In this document: piece after piece, positions 37,867-45,764 of the stretch
Layout of the letters: each line of letters starts with the position of its first letter
How positions within the stretch are numbered: position 1 is the stretch's first letter
Origin: Leucobacter denitrificans
GTDB taxonomy: Bacteria > Actinomycetota > Actinomycetes > Actinomycetales > Microbacteriaceae
Reading direction: 5' to 3'
NCBI RefSeq assembly: GCF_014396385.1
Contig: NZ_CP060716.1
Span: 868,001-932,000, forward strand
Length of the DNA stretch: 64,000 bases
Program-made: the position numbers and the translations under genes
Notes under the pieces: generated by a model
What the model was told of the DNA's origin: nothing
The model's input: the letters and a program-made list of their open reading frames with translations, nothing else
The model's database searches: none

Positions 37867-39918
37867 ATGCCAACGCCGCCACCCTATCCGCACATGTTCG
37901 AGCCAATCACGCTTCCCGGCACCGCAATCACACTGCCAAACCGCGTGATTATGGGATCCATGCACATGGGGCACGAAGAGCTGCCCGGTGGCTTCGAACG
38001 GCTCGCAGCGTTCTACCGAGAGCGAGCAGCGAACGGTGTGGCGCTCATGGTCACCGGCGGCATTTCACCAAATGCCGCCGGTCGATTGAAGCCACACGCC
38101 GCGACAATGACCACCGAGGAAGACGCGGAGCCGCACCGACTCATTACCAAGGCCGTGCACGACGAAGGTTCGCGGATTGCGCTGCAGATTTTGCACGCCG
38201 GCCGCTACGGCGCACACCCTGACGCGGTCGCGCCAAGCCCCGTTGCGGCACCTATTTCTCCGATCACCCCGAGAGAACTCACCGATGCAGAAATTGTCGA
38301 GACGATCGAAGACTTTGTGCGTGCCGCGACCCTTGCACAGTCTGTCGGCTACGACGGGGTCGAGATCATGGGTTCCGAGGGTTACCTCATCAATGAATTC
38401 ATCACGCTCGAGACGAACCACCGCACTGATCGCTGGGGTGGTGACATCGAGGGCAGATTCCGGTTTCCTCTCGAAATCGTTCGGCGAATACGTGAAGCGG
38501 TCGGCCCAGAGTTCATCATCATCTACCGACTCTCAATGCTCGACCTTGTACCTGGTGGATCGACACTCGCAGAAGTACTCGAACTGGCTGCCAGTGTGGA
38601 GGCCGCGGGGGCGACACTCATCAATACGGGCATCGGATGGCATGAGGCACGCATACCGACCATCGCTGCCTCTGTGCCTCGCGGCGCGTTTTCGTGGGTC
38701 ACTCGCGAACTTCGAGGCCGTGTTGGCATTCCGCTCATTGCGACGAACCGTATCAATACCCCCGAGGTCGCCGAACGCATACTCGCTGACGGAGACGCAG
38801 ACCTTGTTTCGCTCGCTCGGCCGTTTCTTGCCGATCCAGAGTTTGTCACGAAAGCCCGTGCCGGCGCCCCTGAGCGAATCAATACCTGCATCGCGTGCAA
38901 TCAGGCGTGTCTCGACCACACATTTGCGAACAAGCTCTCTTCTTGTCTCGTTAATCCGAGAGCGGGACACGAGACGGAACTCGTCATCAGTCCAACTCGC
39001 CTCGCAAAACGCGTAGCGGTCGTGGGTGCCGGTCCCGCCGGGCTGTCGTGCGCCGTTACCGCTGCGGAACGTGGCCACAAGGTGACGCTGTTCGACAGTG
39101 GGTCGGGTATCGGCGGGCAAATCAATATCGCAATGCAGGTGCCTGGCAAGAGCGAGTTTCGCGAGACCCTGCGTTACTTTGGTGTGCGGATCGCAGAAAC
39201 TGGAGTCGACCTCAGGCTGAATACGACCGTTGATGCGCGAGCGATTGCCGAAGCCGGGTTTGACGAGGTTGTCATTGCGACCGGAGTGTTACCGCGGCCG
39301 TTGAGCATTCCCGGTGCTGACCATGCTTCGGTGCTCGGATATCTTGACGTACTCCGAGACAAAGCTCCCGTTGGCGAAACTGTGGCCATCATTGGCGCAG
39401 GTGGAATCGGCTTCGACACTGCTGAGTTCCTCACTGAACCTGTTGGTTCTCCGGGGCTCTCGGGCGAACCCGACACACGCGAGGATTTTCTTGAACACTG
39501 GGGAGTTGATGCCGGGCATACGCATCCTGGTGGAATCACCACTCCACAACCTGTCACCCCTGCTCGACGTCTCACGATGCTGCAGCGCAAAGATGGCAAG
39601 CTCGGTGCCGGTCTTGGCAAGACGACCGGGTGGATCCACAGAACCGAGCTGGCCCGCCGCGGTGTCGAGATGATCGGCGGAGTCGAGTATGTGCGGATCG
39701 ACGACGAAGGCCTCCACCTTACGGTCGACGATGAACCGCGTGTGCTTGAGGTAGATTCCATTGTCGTGTGTGCTGGGCAGGAACCCCGCCGAGACCTCGC
39801 TGACGAGCTCGCGACGCTCGGAATCACCTCGCACCTTATTGGCGGCGCAGATGTCGCGGGCGAGCTCGATGCGAAGCGCGCGATCAACCAAGGAACCAGG
39901 GTCGCCGCCGAAATCTAG
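37867..39918 (+). CDS. fadH: FadH-type 2,4-dienoyl-CoA reductase / old-yellow-enzyme flavoprotein
   Basis: The 683-residue protein has the three-domain layout of FadH. First comes an FMN-binding TIM barrel (residues ~1-330, HMFEPITLPGTAITLPNRV, YDGVEIMGSEGYLINEF). The 4Fe-4S cysteines follow in INTCIACNQACLDH and LSSCLVNPRAG, then FAD/NAD(P)-binding domains (VAVVGAGPAGLSCAVTAAER; VAIIGAGGIGFDTAEFL). The family reduces enoyl or dienoyl bonds; the true substrate is uncertain. The ATG at 37867 is preferred over a TTG nine bases upstream. It precedes a FadR-type regulator on the same strand. Confidence 0.85.
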   Translation: MPTPPPYPHMFEPITLPGTAITLPNRVIMGSMHMGHEELPGGFERLAAFYRERAANGVALMVTGGISPNAAGRLKPHAATMTTEEDAEPHRLITKAVHDEGSRIALQILHAGRYGAHPDAVAPSPVAAPISPITPRELTDAEIVETIEDFVRAATLAQSVGYDGVEIMGSEGYLINEFITLETNHRTDRWGGDIEGRFRFPLEIVRRIREAVGPEFIIIYRLSMLDLVPGGSTLAEVLELAASVEAAGATLINTGIGWHEARIPTIAASVPRGAFSWVTRELRGRVGIPLIATNRINTPEVAERILADGDADLVSLARPFLADPEFVTKARAGAPERINTCIACNQACLDHTFANKLSSCLVNPRAGHETELVISPTRLAKRVAVVGAGPAGLSCAVTAAERGHKVTLFDSGSGIGGQINIAMQVPGKSEFRETLRYFGVRIAETGVDLRLNTTVDARAIAEAGFDEVVIATGVLPRPLSIPGADHASVLGYLDVLRDKAPVGETVAIIGAGGIGFDTAEFLTEPVGSPGLSGEPDTREDFLEHWGVDAGHTHPGGITTPQPVTPARRLTMLQRKDGKLGAGLGKTTGWIHRTELARRGVEMIGGVEYVRIDDEGLHLTVDDEPRVLEVDSIVVCAGQEPRRDLADELATLGITSHLIGGADVAGELDAKRAINQGTRVAAEI

Positions 39919-39965
39919 ACTGGGTGTCTATTCGCAACTTTCTACGTCGGTTGAGTTTCAGCTTA

Positions 39966-39982
39966 CTCTGGTTCTACCAGAG
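39966..39982 (+). promoter_or_regulatory. FadR/PdhR-type operator upstream of the regulator gene
   Basis: CTCTGGTTCTACCAGAG is a perfect palindrome with the TGGT-N3-ACCA core typical of the FadR/PdhR branch of GntR regulators. It lies 48 bases upstream of the regulator ATG, suggesting autoregulation. A second, imperfect TGGTGTACC half-match follows at 39990-39998. The same core recurs at 49032 and 50218. Confidence 0.7.
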
Positions 39983-40029
39983 CAATTTCTGGTGTACCGT
40001 GGATACAGATATTCGCATAACGGAGTGCC

Positions 40030-40779
40030 ATGAAAAAGTCAGAACTTCAACCCGCAGCCGGGCTTCTCTCGCCGGCGAACCCATTCAAGAGTCATCGCTT
40101 CTACGAGAGCACCTTGAACGATGCTGCATTGAACTCTCTCATCGATTTGCTCATCGATATGCAACCCGGGCAGCAACTCCCGAGCGAACGCGAACTTACC
40201 CAGATACTCAACGTTAGCCGCAATACGCTTCGCGACCGCATTGGCCGACTCGAATCTATGGGTGCGCTTTCGCGTAAGGAACGTCAGGGCACGTTCTACA
40301 CCGGCGTTCAGGCTGAGCAGACGAGCGACGTACTCATCCTCAGCCTCATGTTCCAGCAAATGACTCTCGAGTCACTCATTTCAGTGCGCCACGCGCTCGA
40401 GCGCCAGGCAGCGATTGAAGCGTGCGTGAACTCAACGCCAGAGAGTCTCGCTGAACTCGACGCGAGCATCGAGGCCATGAAGAACACTGAGGACGGCAAG
40501 GAACTGCTCGAAGCAGACGCCTCGTTCCACCGTGCGCTCTTTGCTGCCTCCGATTCGCCCGCACTACTCTTCTTCTCACGAATGCTGCACTCGGTACTCA
40601 AAGGAACACTCAAGCACCTCACACTCGAGCAAGACTTCGAGACCATGCGTCGCGTGCACACTGCGGTACTCGATGCGCTCAAAACTCGTGACCCACAAGC
40701 GGTCACCGAGGCAATTGACACGCACTTCGACTGGTTGCGTGAGCTGCGAAGCATCGAACGGGCAGCACAGGAGGTCTAG
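40030..40779 (+). CDS. FadR/GntR-family regulator with FCD domain
   Basis: The 249-residue protein has an N-terminal GntR winged helix (LNSLIDLLIDMQPGQQLPSE, RELTQILNVSRNTLRDRIGR) and a C-terminal FCD domain. Likely metal ligands are Asp/His in LEADASFHRALF and His in RRVHTAVLDAL and DTHFDWL. FCD regulators bind small organic acids. The perfect TGGT-N3-ACCA sites before this gene, before the TRAP operon and between the AEC and E2 genes make it the likely local regulator of region 37.8-51.0 kb. Confidence 0.9.
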   Translation: MKKSELQPAAGLLSPANPFKSHRFYESTLNDAALNSLIDLLIDMQPGQQLPSERELTQILNVSRNTLRDRIGRLESMGALSRKERQGTFYTGVQAEQTSDVLILSLMFQQMTLESLISVRHALERQAAIEACVNSTPESLAELDASIEAMKNTEDGKELLEADASFHRALFAASDSPALLFFSRMLHSVLKGTLKHLTLEQDFETMRRVHTAVLDALKTRDPQAVTEAIDTHFDWLRELRSIERAAQEV

Positions 40780-40805
40780 CTCCCGTACCGCCCGCACGGC
40801 CTGTA

Positions 40806-41633
40806 CTACTGTGCCGCGGCTGGCGGTGCCGAGCTCTGCACGAGCCCACCGTCTACCGGAATGCACACGCCATTCACATATCGCGATTCGTCAGATGCGA
40901 GGAACAACGCGGCGTTCGCAACGTCGAAGGAGTCGCCCATCTTGCCTGTCGGCGAGAGCGCGTCACGCGCAGCAACCATCTCTTCCACGGTGTCGTACGC
41001 GCCGCTGATCTGCTTATAGATCATCGGTGTGTTGATGTACCCGGGTGCAACGGTATTCGCGCGGATCCCCTTCGACGCATACTCGAGCGCGAGGTTCTGC
41101 GTGAACTGCGTGACGGCGCCCTTCGTTGCCGAGTAGCTCGGGTAGTTGTACCCGATGTAGCGCATACCGCCAACTGACCCGATATTGATGATGCTGCCCG
41201 AGCCCTGCTTGAGCATGTGCGGAAGTACGTGCTTGCAGGTGAGAAACATGCTCGTGAGATTCACGTTGAGCACGAGGTTCCACTCTTCGAGTGGCTGCTC
41301 GATGGGCCCACCCATGCGGGCGATGCCGACGTTGTTGTGGAGCACGTCAATCGTGCCGAACTCTGTCACCGTGCGCTCAACTGCAGACTGCACCGAAGCG
41401 TCATCGGTGACGTTCCCGACGATTCCGAGCACCGCGGGTTCGATTCCGGCGGCTTCGCACTCTTCACGAATGCGCTGCACACCCCCGTCAACCGCGGCCT
41501 CGTTCATATCGACGATCGCGACGCGGGCCCCCTCGCGCGCGTAGGTGATCGCAGCCGCGAGGCCGTTATTGATCTCGCCGCCGATCGATCCACCGCCAAA
41601 AATGAGGCAGGTTTTGCCAAGCAGTCGGTTCAT
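40806..41633 (-). CDS. SDR-family oxidoreductase
   Basis: The 275-residue classical short-chain dehydrogenase starts MNRLLGKTCLIFGGGSIGGE; the dinucleotide motif is a GGGSIGG variant. It carries DVLHNNVGIARMGG (NNAG equivalent) and the active-site Tyr-Lys in YPSYSATKGAVTQF. I chose the ATG at 41633 with GAAAGG ten bases upstream, rather than a TTG at 41651. It is the last gene of the TRAP/E1 operon, behind an intrinsic terminator, and probably oxidises an alcohol or hydroxy acid. Confidence 0.88.
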   Translation of the reverse strand: MNRLLGKTCLIFGGGSIGGEINNGLAAAITYAREGARVAIVDMNEAAVDGGVQRIREECEAAGIEPAVLGIVGNVTDDASVQSAVERTVTEFGTIDVLHNNVGIARMGGPIEQPLEEWNLVLNVNLTSMFLTCKHVLPHMLKQGSGSIINIGSVGGMRYIGYNYPSYSATKGAVTQFTQNLALEYASKGIRANTVAPGYINTPMIYKQISGAYDTVEEMVAARDALSPTGKMGDSFDVANAALFLASDESRYVNGVCIPVDGGLVQSSAPPAAAQ

Positions 41634-41665
41634 GAACTCTGTACCTTTCAAAAGATTTTGGGAAG

Positions 41666-41696
41666 AAAAAGGAGGGGATGGCGTGCCACCCCCTCC
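41666..41696 (-). terminator. Intrinsic terminator between E1-beta and the last SDR gene
   Basis: On the minus strand a 12-bp stem with one mismatch (arms 41696-41685 and 41682-41671, GGAGGGGGTGGC) is followed by TTTTTCTTCC. It lies 12 bp after the E1-beta stop and 33 bp before the SDR start. The SDR gene has no room for its own promoter, so this is probably a partial terminator that lowers SDR expression. Confidence 0.75.
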
Positions 41697-41708
41697 TCAT
41701 TCACGGAT

Positions 41709-42695
41709 TTACGCGAGTGTGCGCTTTACCGCTGCAACGATGTCGTCCTTCGACGGAATCACTGCTTCTTCAAGCACCTGTGCGTACGGAATCGGAGCTC
41801 GTGAGCCGCCGACGCGCACGGGAGCTGCATCGAGCTTGTCCCAAGCCGCCTCAACGGTCTGAGCGACGAACTCTGCGCCCCAGCCGTAGTCGCGAACTGC
41901 TTCGTGACCGACGACGAGGTGACGGGTCTTGCCCACCGACGCGTACACTGCATCCATATCGAATGGGTACAGGGTGCGTGGATCGATAACCTCGACCTCA
42001 ATACCCTCTGCCGCGAGCTCTTCAGCTGCCTGCAGCGAGTACGAGAGGATCTGCTGAGTAGCCACGACGGTCGCGTGCTTGCCCTCGCGGGCGATGCGCG
42101 CCTGACCGAACGGAATCGCCTCGGTGCCAACTGGTCCACGATCGTAGTACTGGTTCTTGTGCTCCAGGAAGATCGTCGGGTTGTCGGAAGCCGCAGCGGT
42201 GCGCAGCAGACCGTAGGCGTCACCGGGGGTGCCCGGAACAACGACCTCGAGGCCTGGGATGTGCGCGAACAGCGTCTCGAGCGACTGTGAGTGCTGAGCA
42301 GCCTTACCGATACCCGATCCACCGTTTGAACGGATCGTGACGGGAACATCGAACTGGCCACCGAACATGTACCGGTTCTTCGCTGCCTGGTTGATGATGC
42401 CATCGAAGCCAAGGAACGAGAAGTCCGAGTACATGATCTCGAGGATCGGACGGGTGCCACGCGATGCAGCAGCCGACACTGCCGAAAGCAGCACCTCTTC
42501 ACTGATCGGGGTGTCCATGACGCGCTCGCGACCGAACTTCTTGAGAAGACCACGGGTCACACCGTAGGTACCGCCGCCGGTACCCCAGGTCGTGATGTCT
42601 TCACCCAGGGTGAACGACTCCGGGTGGTCTTCCATGATTTGGTGCATCGCGGCGTTCAGTGCACGCCACGTCACCATGTCTTTTCCGGCGCTCAT
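41709..42695 (-). CDS. 2-oxoacid (acetoin-type) dehydrogenase E1 beta subunit
   Basis: The 328-residue protein has the transketolase-like pyrimidine domain with FTLGEDITTWGTGGGTYGVT, RVMDTPISEEVLLSAVSAAA and FDVPVTIRSNGGSGIGKAAQ. The C-terminal domain contains IDPRTLYPFDMDAVYASVGK. With the alpha subunit it forms the TPP-dependent decarboxylase E1 of an acetoin, pyruvate or branched-chain-like complex. Its ATG overlaps the E1-alpha stop by 4 bp. The substrate cannot be settled from sequence alone. Confidence 0.93.
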   Translation of the reverse strand: MSAGKDMVTWRALNAAMHQIMEDHPESFTLGEDITTWGTGGGTYGVTRGLLKKFGRERVMDTPISEEVLLSAVSAAASRGTRPILEIMYSDFSFLGFDGIINQAAKNRYMFGGQFDVPVTIRSNGGSGIGKAAQHSQSLETLFAHIPGLEVVVPGTPGDAYGLLRTAAASDNPTIFLEHKNQYYDRGPVGTEAIPFGQARIAREGKHATVVATQQILSYSLQAAEELAAEGIEVEVIDPRTLYPFDMDAVYASVGKTRHLVVGHEAVRDYGWGAEFVAQTVEAAWDKLDAAPVRVGGSRAPIPYAQVLEEAVIPSKDDIVAAVKRTLA

Positions 42696-43672
42696 GCGCT
42701 TGCTCCCTTCGCGTACACATCAGTGAAGGCTTCGCTGACATCGGGGTATGGTGAGTTGCGCGCAAACTGCTCTGCAGCCTCGACCTCTTCGAACAGCTCC
42801 TTCGAAGTGGTCTCCCACTCCTCTGCGGTAATGACACCGGCCTCGATGAGCCGCGCAAGCAGCGTCTCGATCGGGTCGTTCGACTTCGCAGCCTCGACCT
42901 CTTCCTTGGTGCGGTAGATCTCGGTGTCGCCGGCCATGTGGCCGAGGTAGCGGTAGGTCTCGAGCACGAGCAGTGTCGGGCCCTCGCCCGCACGTGCGCG
43001 CTCGACAGCTGCCGTAGCGAGACCGTATACCTCTTCGAGGTTCATACCATCGCCACTAAACGACGGCACACCGTAAGCTTCACCGCGCTTGGTCAGGTCA
43101 GGCTGAGCAACCATGTCGTCGATCGACGCAGACTGTGCATAGTGGTTGTTCTCGAGAACGAAAATTACCGGCAGCTTCCAGATGGCAGCGAGGTTGAACG
43201 CCTCCGCAAGCACACCCTGGTTCGAAGCACCGTCACCGAAGTACGACACAGCGACGCTTCCGTCACCGAGCTGCTTCGATGCGAGTGCAGCACCCGTTGC
43301 GATACCGATGCCAGCGCCAACGATGCCGTTCGTGCCAAGCACGCCGAGCTCCTTGACACCAATGTGCATCGATCCACCCTTGCCGCCGCAGTAGCCGTCT
43401 TTACGACCGAGGATCTCAGCCATGGTGCGGCCGAAATCTGCTCCCTTAGCGAGCGTGTGTGCGTGACCGCGGTGGGTCGACGCAATTGCGTCCTTATCGG
43501 TGAGAGCGAGCGACACGCCAACGGCGATCGCCTCCATACCGAGCGACGGGTGGGTCGAGCCGCGAATGAGGCCCTCTTCTGAAAGCAGCGGCATGCGGCG
43601 CTCAAACTCACGGATCTTCGCCATGAGTTTCAGGCCCGCAAGGCCCTGCTCGTTTGCTTGATACTCAGTCAT
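42692..43672 (-). CDS. 2-oxoacid (acetoin-type) dehydrogenase E1 alpha subunit
   Basis: The 326-residue protein carries the TPP motif GDGASNQGVLAEAFNLAAIW...LENN and the conserved STHRGHAHTLAKGAD and CGGKGGSMHIG segments. It most resembles acetoin dehydrogenase alpha (AcoA) and the E1-alpha of pyruvate dehydrogenase. It is coupled to the beta subunit and lies 9 bp after a separately encoded lipoyl domain. Confidence 0.93.
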   Translation of the reverse strand: MTEYQANEQGLAGLKLMAKIREFERRMPLLSEEGLIRGSTHPSLGMEAIAVGVSLALTDKDAIASTHRGHAHTLAKGADFGRTMAEILGRKDGYCGGKGGSMHIGVKELGVLGTNGIVGAGIGIATGAALASKQLGDGSVAVSYFGDGASNQGVLAEAFNLAAIWKLPVIFVLENNHYAQSASIDDMVAQPDLTKRGEAYGVPSFSGDGMNLEEVYGLATAAVERARAGEGPTLLVLETYRYLGHMAGDTEIYRTKEEVEAAKSNDPIETLLARLIEAGVITAEEWETTSKELFEEVEAAEQFARNSPYPDVSEAFTDVYAKGASA

Positions 43673-43681
43673 ATCGTTCCC

Positions 43682-43909
43682 TTACGCGATGGTCGCGATG
43701 ACCTCGTCGAGCTCGACCAGGTCACCCTCTTCCTTCTTGAACGTGATTACGCCGGCAGCCGGAGCGACAAGCTCGCTGACGAGCTTCGACGTCTCGAGCG
43801 ATGCGATTGCCTGGCCCTCGGTGACGGTCGAGCCGTCTTCTACGAGCCATTCACCGAGATCGGCTTCTTCGTCGTCTCCGAGCAGTTCTTTGGTGAGGAT
43901 GACGTCCAT
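43682..43909 (-). CDS. Stand-alone lipoyl domain (E2 carrier domain)
   Basis: The whole 75-residue protein is one biotinyl/lipoyl domain. It has a WLVEDGSTVTEGQAIASLE strand pair and the lipoylation lysine in ETSKLV (Lys42), ending with GDLVELDEVIATIA. There is no subunit-binding or acyltransferase domain. It lies directly before E1-alpha, where a full E2 gene is normally expected. The matching catalytic domain is a separate gene at 50296, so E2 is split. Confidence 0.92.
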   Translation of the reverse strand: MDVILTKELLGDDEEADLGEWLVEDGSTVTEGQAIASLETSKLVSELVAPAAGVITFKKEEGDLVELDEVIATIA

Positions 43910-43956
43910 GATGTACTCCTTAGTTTCTTTCGGTAGGTGTGTAAAGCTTCTGACGT

Positions 43957-44841
43957 TTAACCAGCGATCGCAACCGTCTGGTCGATACGCTGCACAGTGA
44001 GTTCGAATGTTGCAGCCACAAGATTCTCGCCGCGAACAACTTCTCCGGCGCGGATTACGCCGTGGCGATCTACGAGGGTGCAGCTCAGGCGGGCCTGCAG
44101 CTCGCCGTCGACGGTACGCACATCGCCGATGAGCGCGATGACCTCGGTTGCCGGGCCATCGACGACAAACTGCTCGCCGCTCGCGCGGTCGATGAATGTC
44201 GCACCGACAAAGCTGCCGAGGCCAGCGCGAACCGATGCGGTCTCGTATCCTGCTTCAGCGCAGACCTTCAGTATGGCTTCGGTGATGTCTTCATTCGGCA
44301 GCACCCGCGCGATGATGGTGTCTGATTCCTGCTGCATCTCTGCACTCCGCTCTTCCGGTGTGAAAACCGGCATGTTCGTTTCCGGGTCTGTGGTGCTGCG
44401 CCAAAGCGCACCGTACACCGCGGTGACGATTGCAATAGGAGGAGGGTCACCAGCCTCCGTCTCGAGCCAAACGTGCCCGCCTTGAAGCGTGCCGTTCGGC
44501 GCCTGCCAGAAGCAATGACTGTGCATGTAGGGAGCATCGTCGCGTACACCGAGTGTGACTGAGCCATACATGAGAGGGGCCCGGTCATGTGCCTTGGTAT
44601 CTGAGAAGCTCAGTGCGCGCTCAGAGGTGGCGACATCGGGAATGCAGTAACTGAGTGGCGAGTACTCTCCGCCGTGAAGCTCGGCGAAGCCGCTGTGGGC
44701 GCCAAGCGAAGCAAGAGCTTCGTGAAGTTGATCGACAATAGGCTTGCCGGGTTGCAGCTCGCAGATTGCGCGCCGCGTATGTACAGGAACCGAAATGATC
44801 CTGGGTTCCGTTTTGGGGCCTGGATGAACCAGTGGTTGCAT
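43957..44841 (-). CDS. Tandem PCC/DUF296-domain protein
   Basis: Two related domains are visible in 294 residues. The first (about 10-160) has AICELQPGKPIVDQLHEALA, an HSHCFWQ segment and GGHVWLE. The second (about 175-290) has IARVLPNEDITEAILKVCAE, VRAGLGSFVGATFIDR and VVRGENLVAATFELTV. This pattern matches the plants-and-prokaryotes conserved (PCC, DUF296) domain. Function is unknown in bacteria; linkage to TRAP and dehydrogenase genes suggests a ligand-binding or enzymatic role in the same pathway. The start at MQPLVHPG is chosen by homology. Confidence 0.7.
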   Translation of the reverse strand: MQPLVHPGPKTEPRIISVPVHTRRAICELQPGKPIVDQLHEALASLGAHSGFAELHGGEYSPLSYCIPDVATSERALSFSDTKAHDRAPLMYGSVTLGVRDDAPYMHSHCFWQAPNGTLQGGHVWLETEAGDPPPIAIVTAVYGALWRSTTDPETNMPVFTPEERSAEMQQESDTIIARVLPNEDITEAILKVCAEAGYETASVRAGLGSFVGATFIDRASGEQFVVDGPATEVIALIGDVRTVDGELQARLSCTLVDRHGVIRAGEVVRGENLVAATFELTVQRIDQTVAIAG

Positions 44842-44911
44842 CGTGGTCTCCTTCCAGCTTGTAGCGTGAGAAAGATATGTGGATCCACATGGGGTGCCCC
44901 GAGTGTGGGGC

Positions 44912-44950
44912 TTTGTCGGTGCGCGCCGGGGTGTGGCGCGCACCGACAAA
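44912..44950 (-). other. Perfect 16-bp hairpin between the SDR and PCC genes
   Basis: Arms 44912-44927 (TTTGTCGGTGCGCGCC) and 44935-44950 are exact complements with a 7-nt loop. It lies 22 bp after the SDR stop and 70 bp before the PCC-protein ATG. No T-run follows on the minus strand. An adjacent 14-bp perfect palindrome, ATGTGGATCCACAT, lies at 44877-44890. The hairpin may be a processing or mRNA-stability element. Confidence 0.6.
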
Positions 44951-44972
44951 AGGTACTACCTGTGTGAAATTG

Positions 44973-45740
44973 TTAACCGATTGCGGTGCCGCCGCACACC
45001 TTGAGTGTTTCGCCCGTAATGTACGTTGCGCCGCCCGATGCGAGGAATGCCACCGCGGTCGCGATGTCATCCGGCTGGCCGATGCGCTGGATCGGCTGCT
45101 GATCGACGGGGTATGGAACACCCTTGGTCATCGCTGTCTCCACTGGGCCAGGTGCCACGGTGTTGCAGGTGATCCCAAGAGGGCCCACCTCCTTAGCTAC
45201 CCACTTCGTGAATGCGATGACGCCACCCTTCGAGGCTGCGTATGCGGGCCCGGTGCGCTTTGCGCCGTCGCCACCCGACATGGTGCCGCCAACGATGCCC
45301 GAAATCGAGCTTACATTGACGATAGCCCCGGAGCCTGCATTCTTCATGTGCGGATATACCGCAGCCTGAGTGAGAATGAAGGTTCCCTTGAGGTTGGTCT
45401 CGATGTCACGATCCCAAATCTCATCAGTCATCTCCTCAAGGGTGAGGCGCCCTGCGGTACCGGCGTTGTTCACCAGTACGTCGAGGGAACCCCACTCCGA
45501 AACCATGGAGTCGAGGCATGCGCTGACTGCGTCGCGATCTCGAATGTCTACGATCTCGCTGCGTGCGCGAACCGCGCCGCCAGTCTTCTCAGCAATCGCG
45601 GCCACTGTTTCTGCGCCGTCGATCACATCAATGATGAGCACATCTGATCCACGCGATGCGAGTTCAATCGCAATTGCCTGGCCGATGCCTCCGGCAGCGC
45701 CGGTAACGACGCTGACCTTGCCTTTGAAATCCTGAGACAT
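44973..45740 (-). CDS. SDR-family oxidoreductase
   Basis: The 255-residue classical short-chain dehydrogenase has VVTGAAGGIGQAIAIELASR at the N-terminus, DVLVNNAGTAG, VNVSSISGIVGG and the active-site YAASKGGVIAFTKW. The C-terminus GGATYITGETLKVCGGTAIG is typical of 3-oxoacyl-ACP reductase/glucose dehydrogenase-like enzymes. It is placed in the TRAP operon, between dctM (24 bp) and the PCC gene. It probably oxidises the imported substrate. Confidence 0.9.
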   Translation of the reverse strand: MSQDFKGKVSVVTGAAGGIGQAIAIELASRGSDVLIIDVIDGAETVAAIAEKTGGAVRARSEIVDIRDRDAVSACLDSMVSEWGSLDVLVNNAGTAGRLTLEEMTDEIWDRDIETNLKGTFILTQAAVYPHMKNAGSGAIVNVSSISGIVGGTMSGGDGAKRTGPAYAASKGGVIAFTKWVAKEVGPLGITCNTVAPGPVETAMTKGVPYPVDQQPIQRIGQPDDIATAVAFLASGGATYITGETLKVCGGTAIG

Positions 45741-45764
45741 TGTGTCCTTTTCTTGTGACGCTGG

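Noticed and set aside
41759..42553. 264-codon ORF in another frame of E1-beta
   Set aside because: Ser/Arg-rich out-of-frame translation of a conserved gene.
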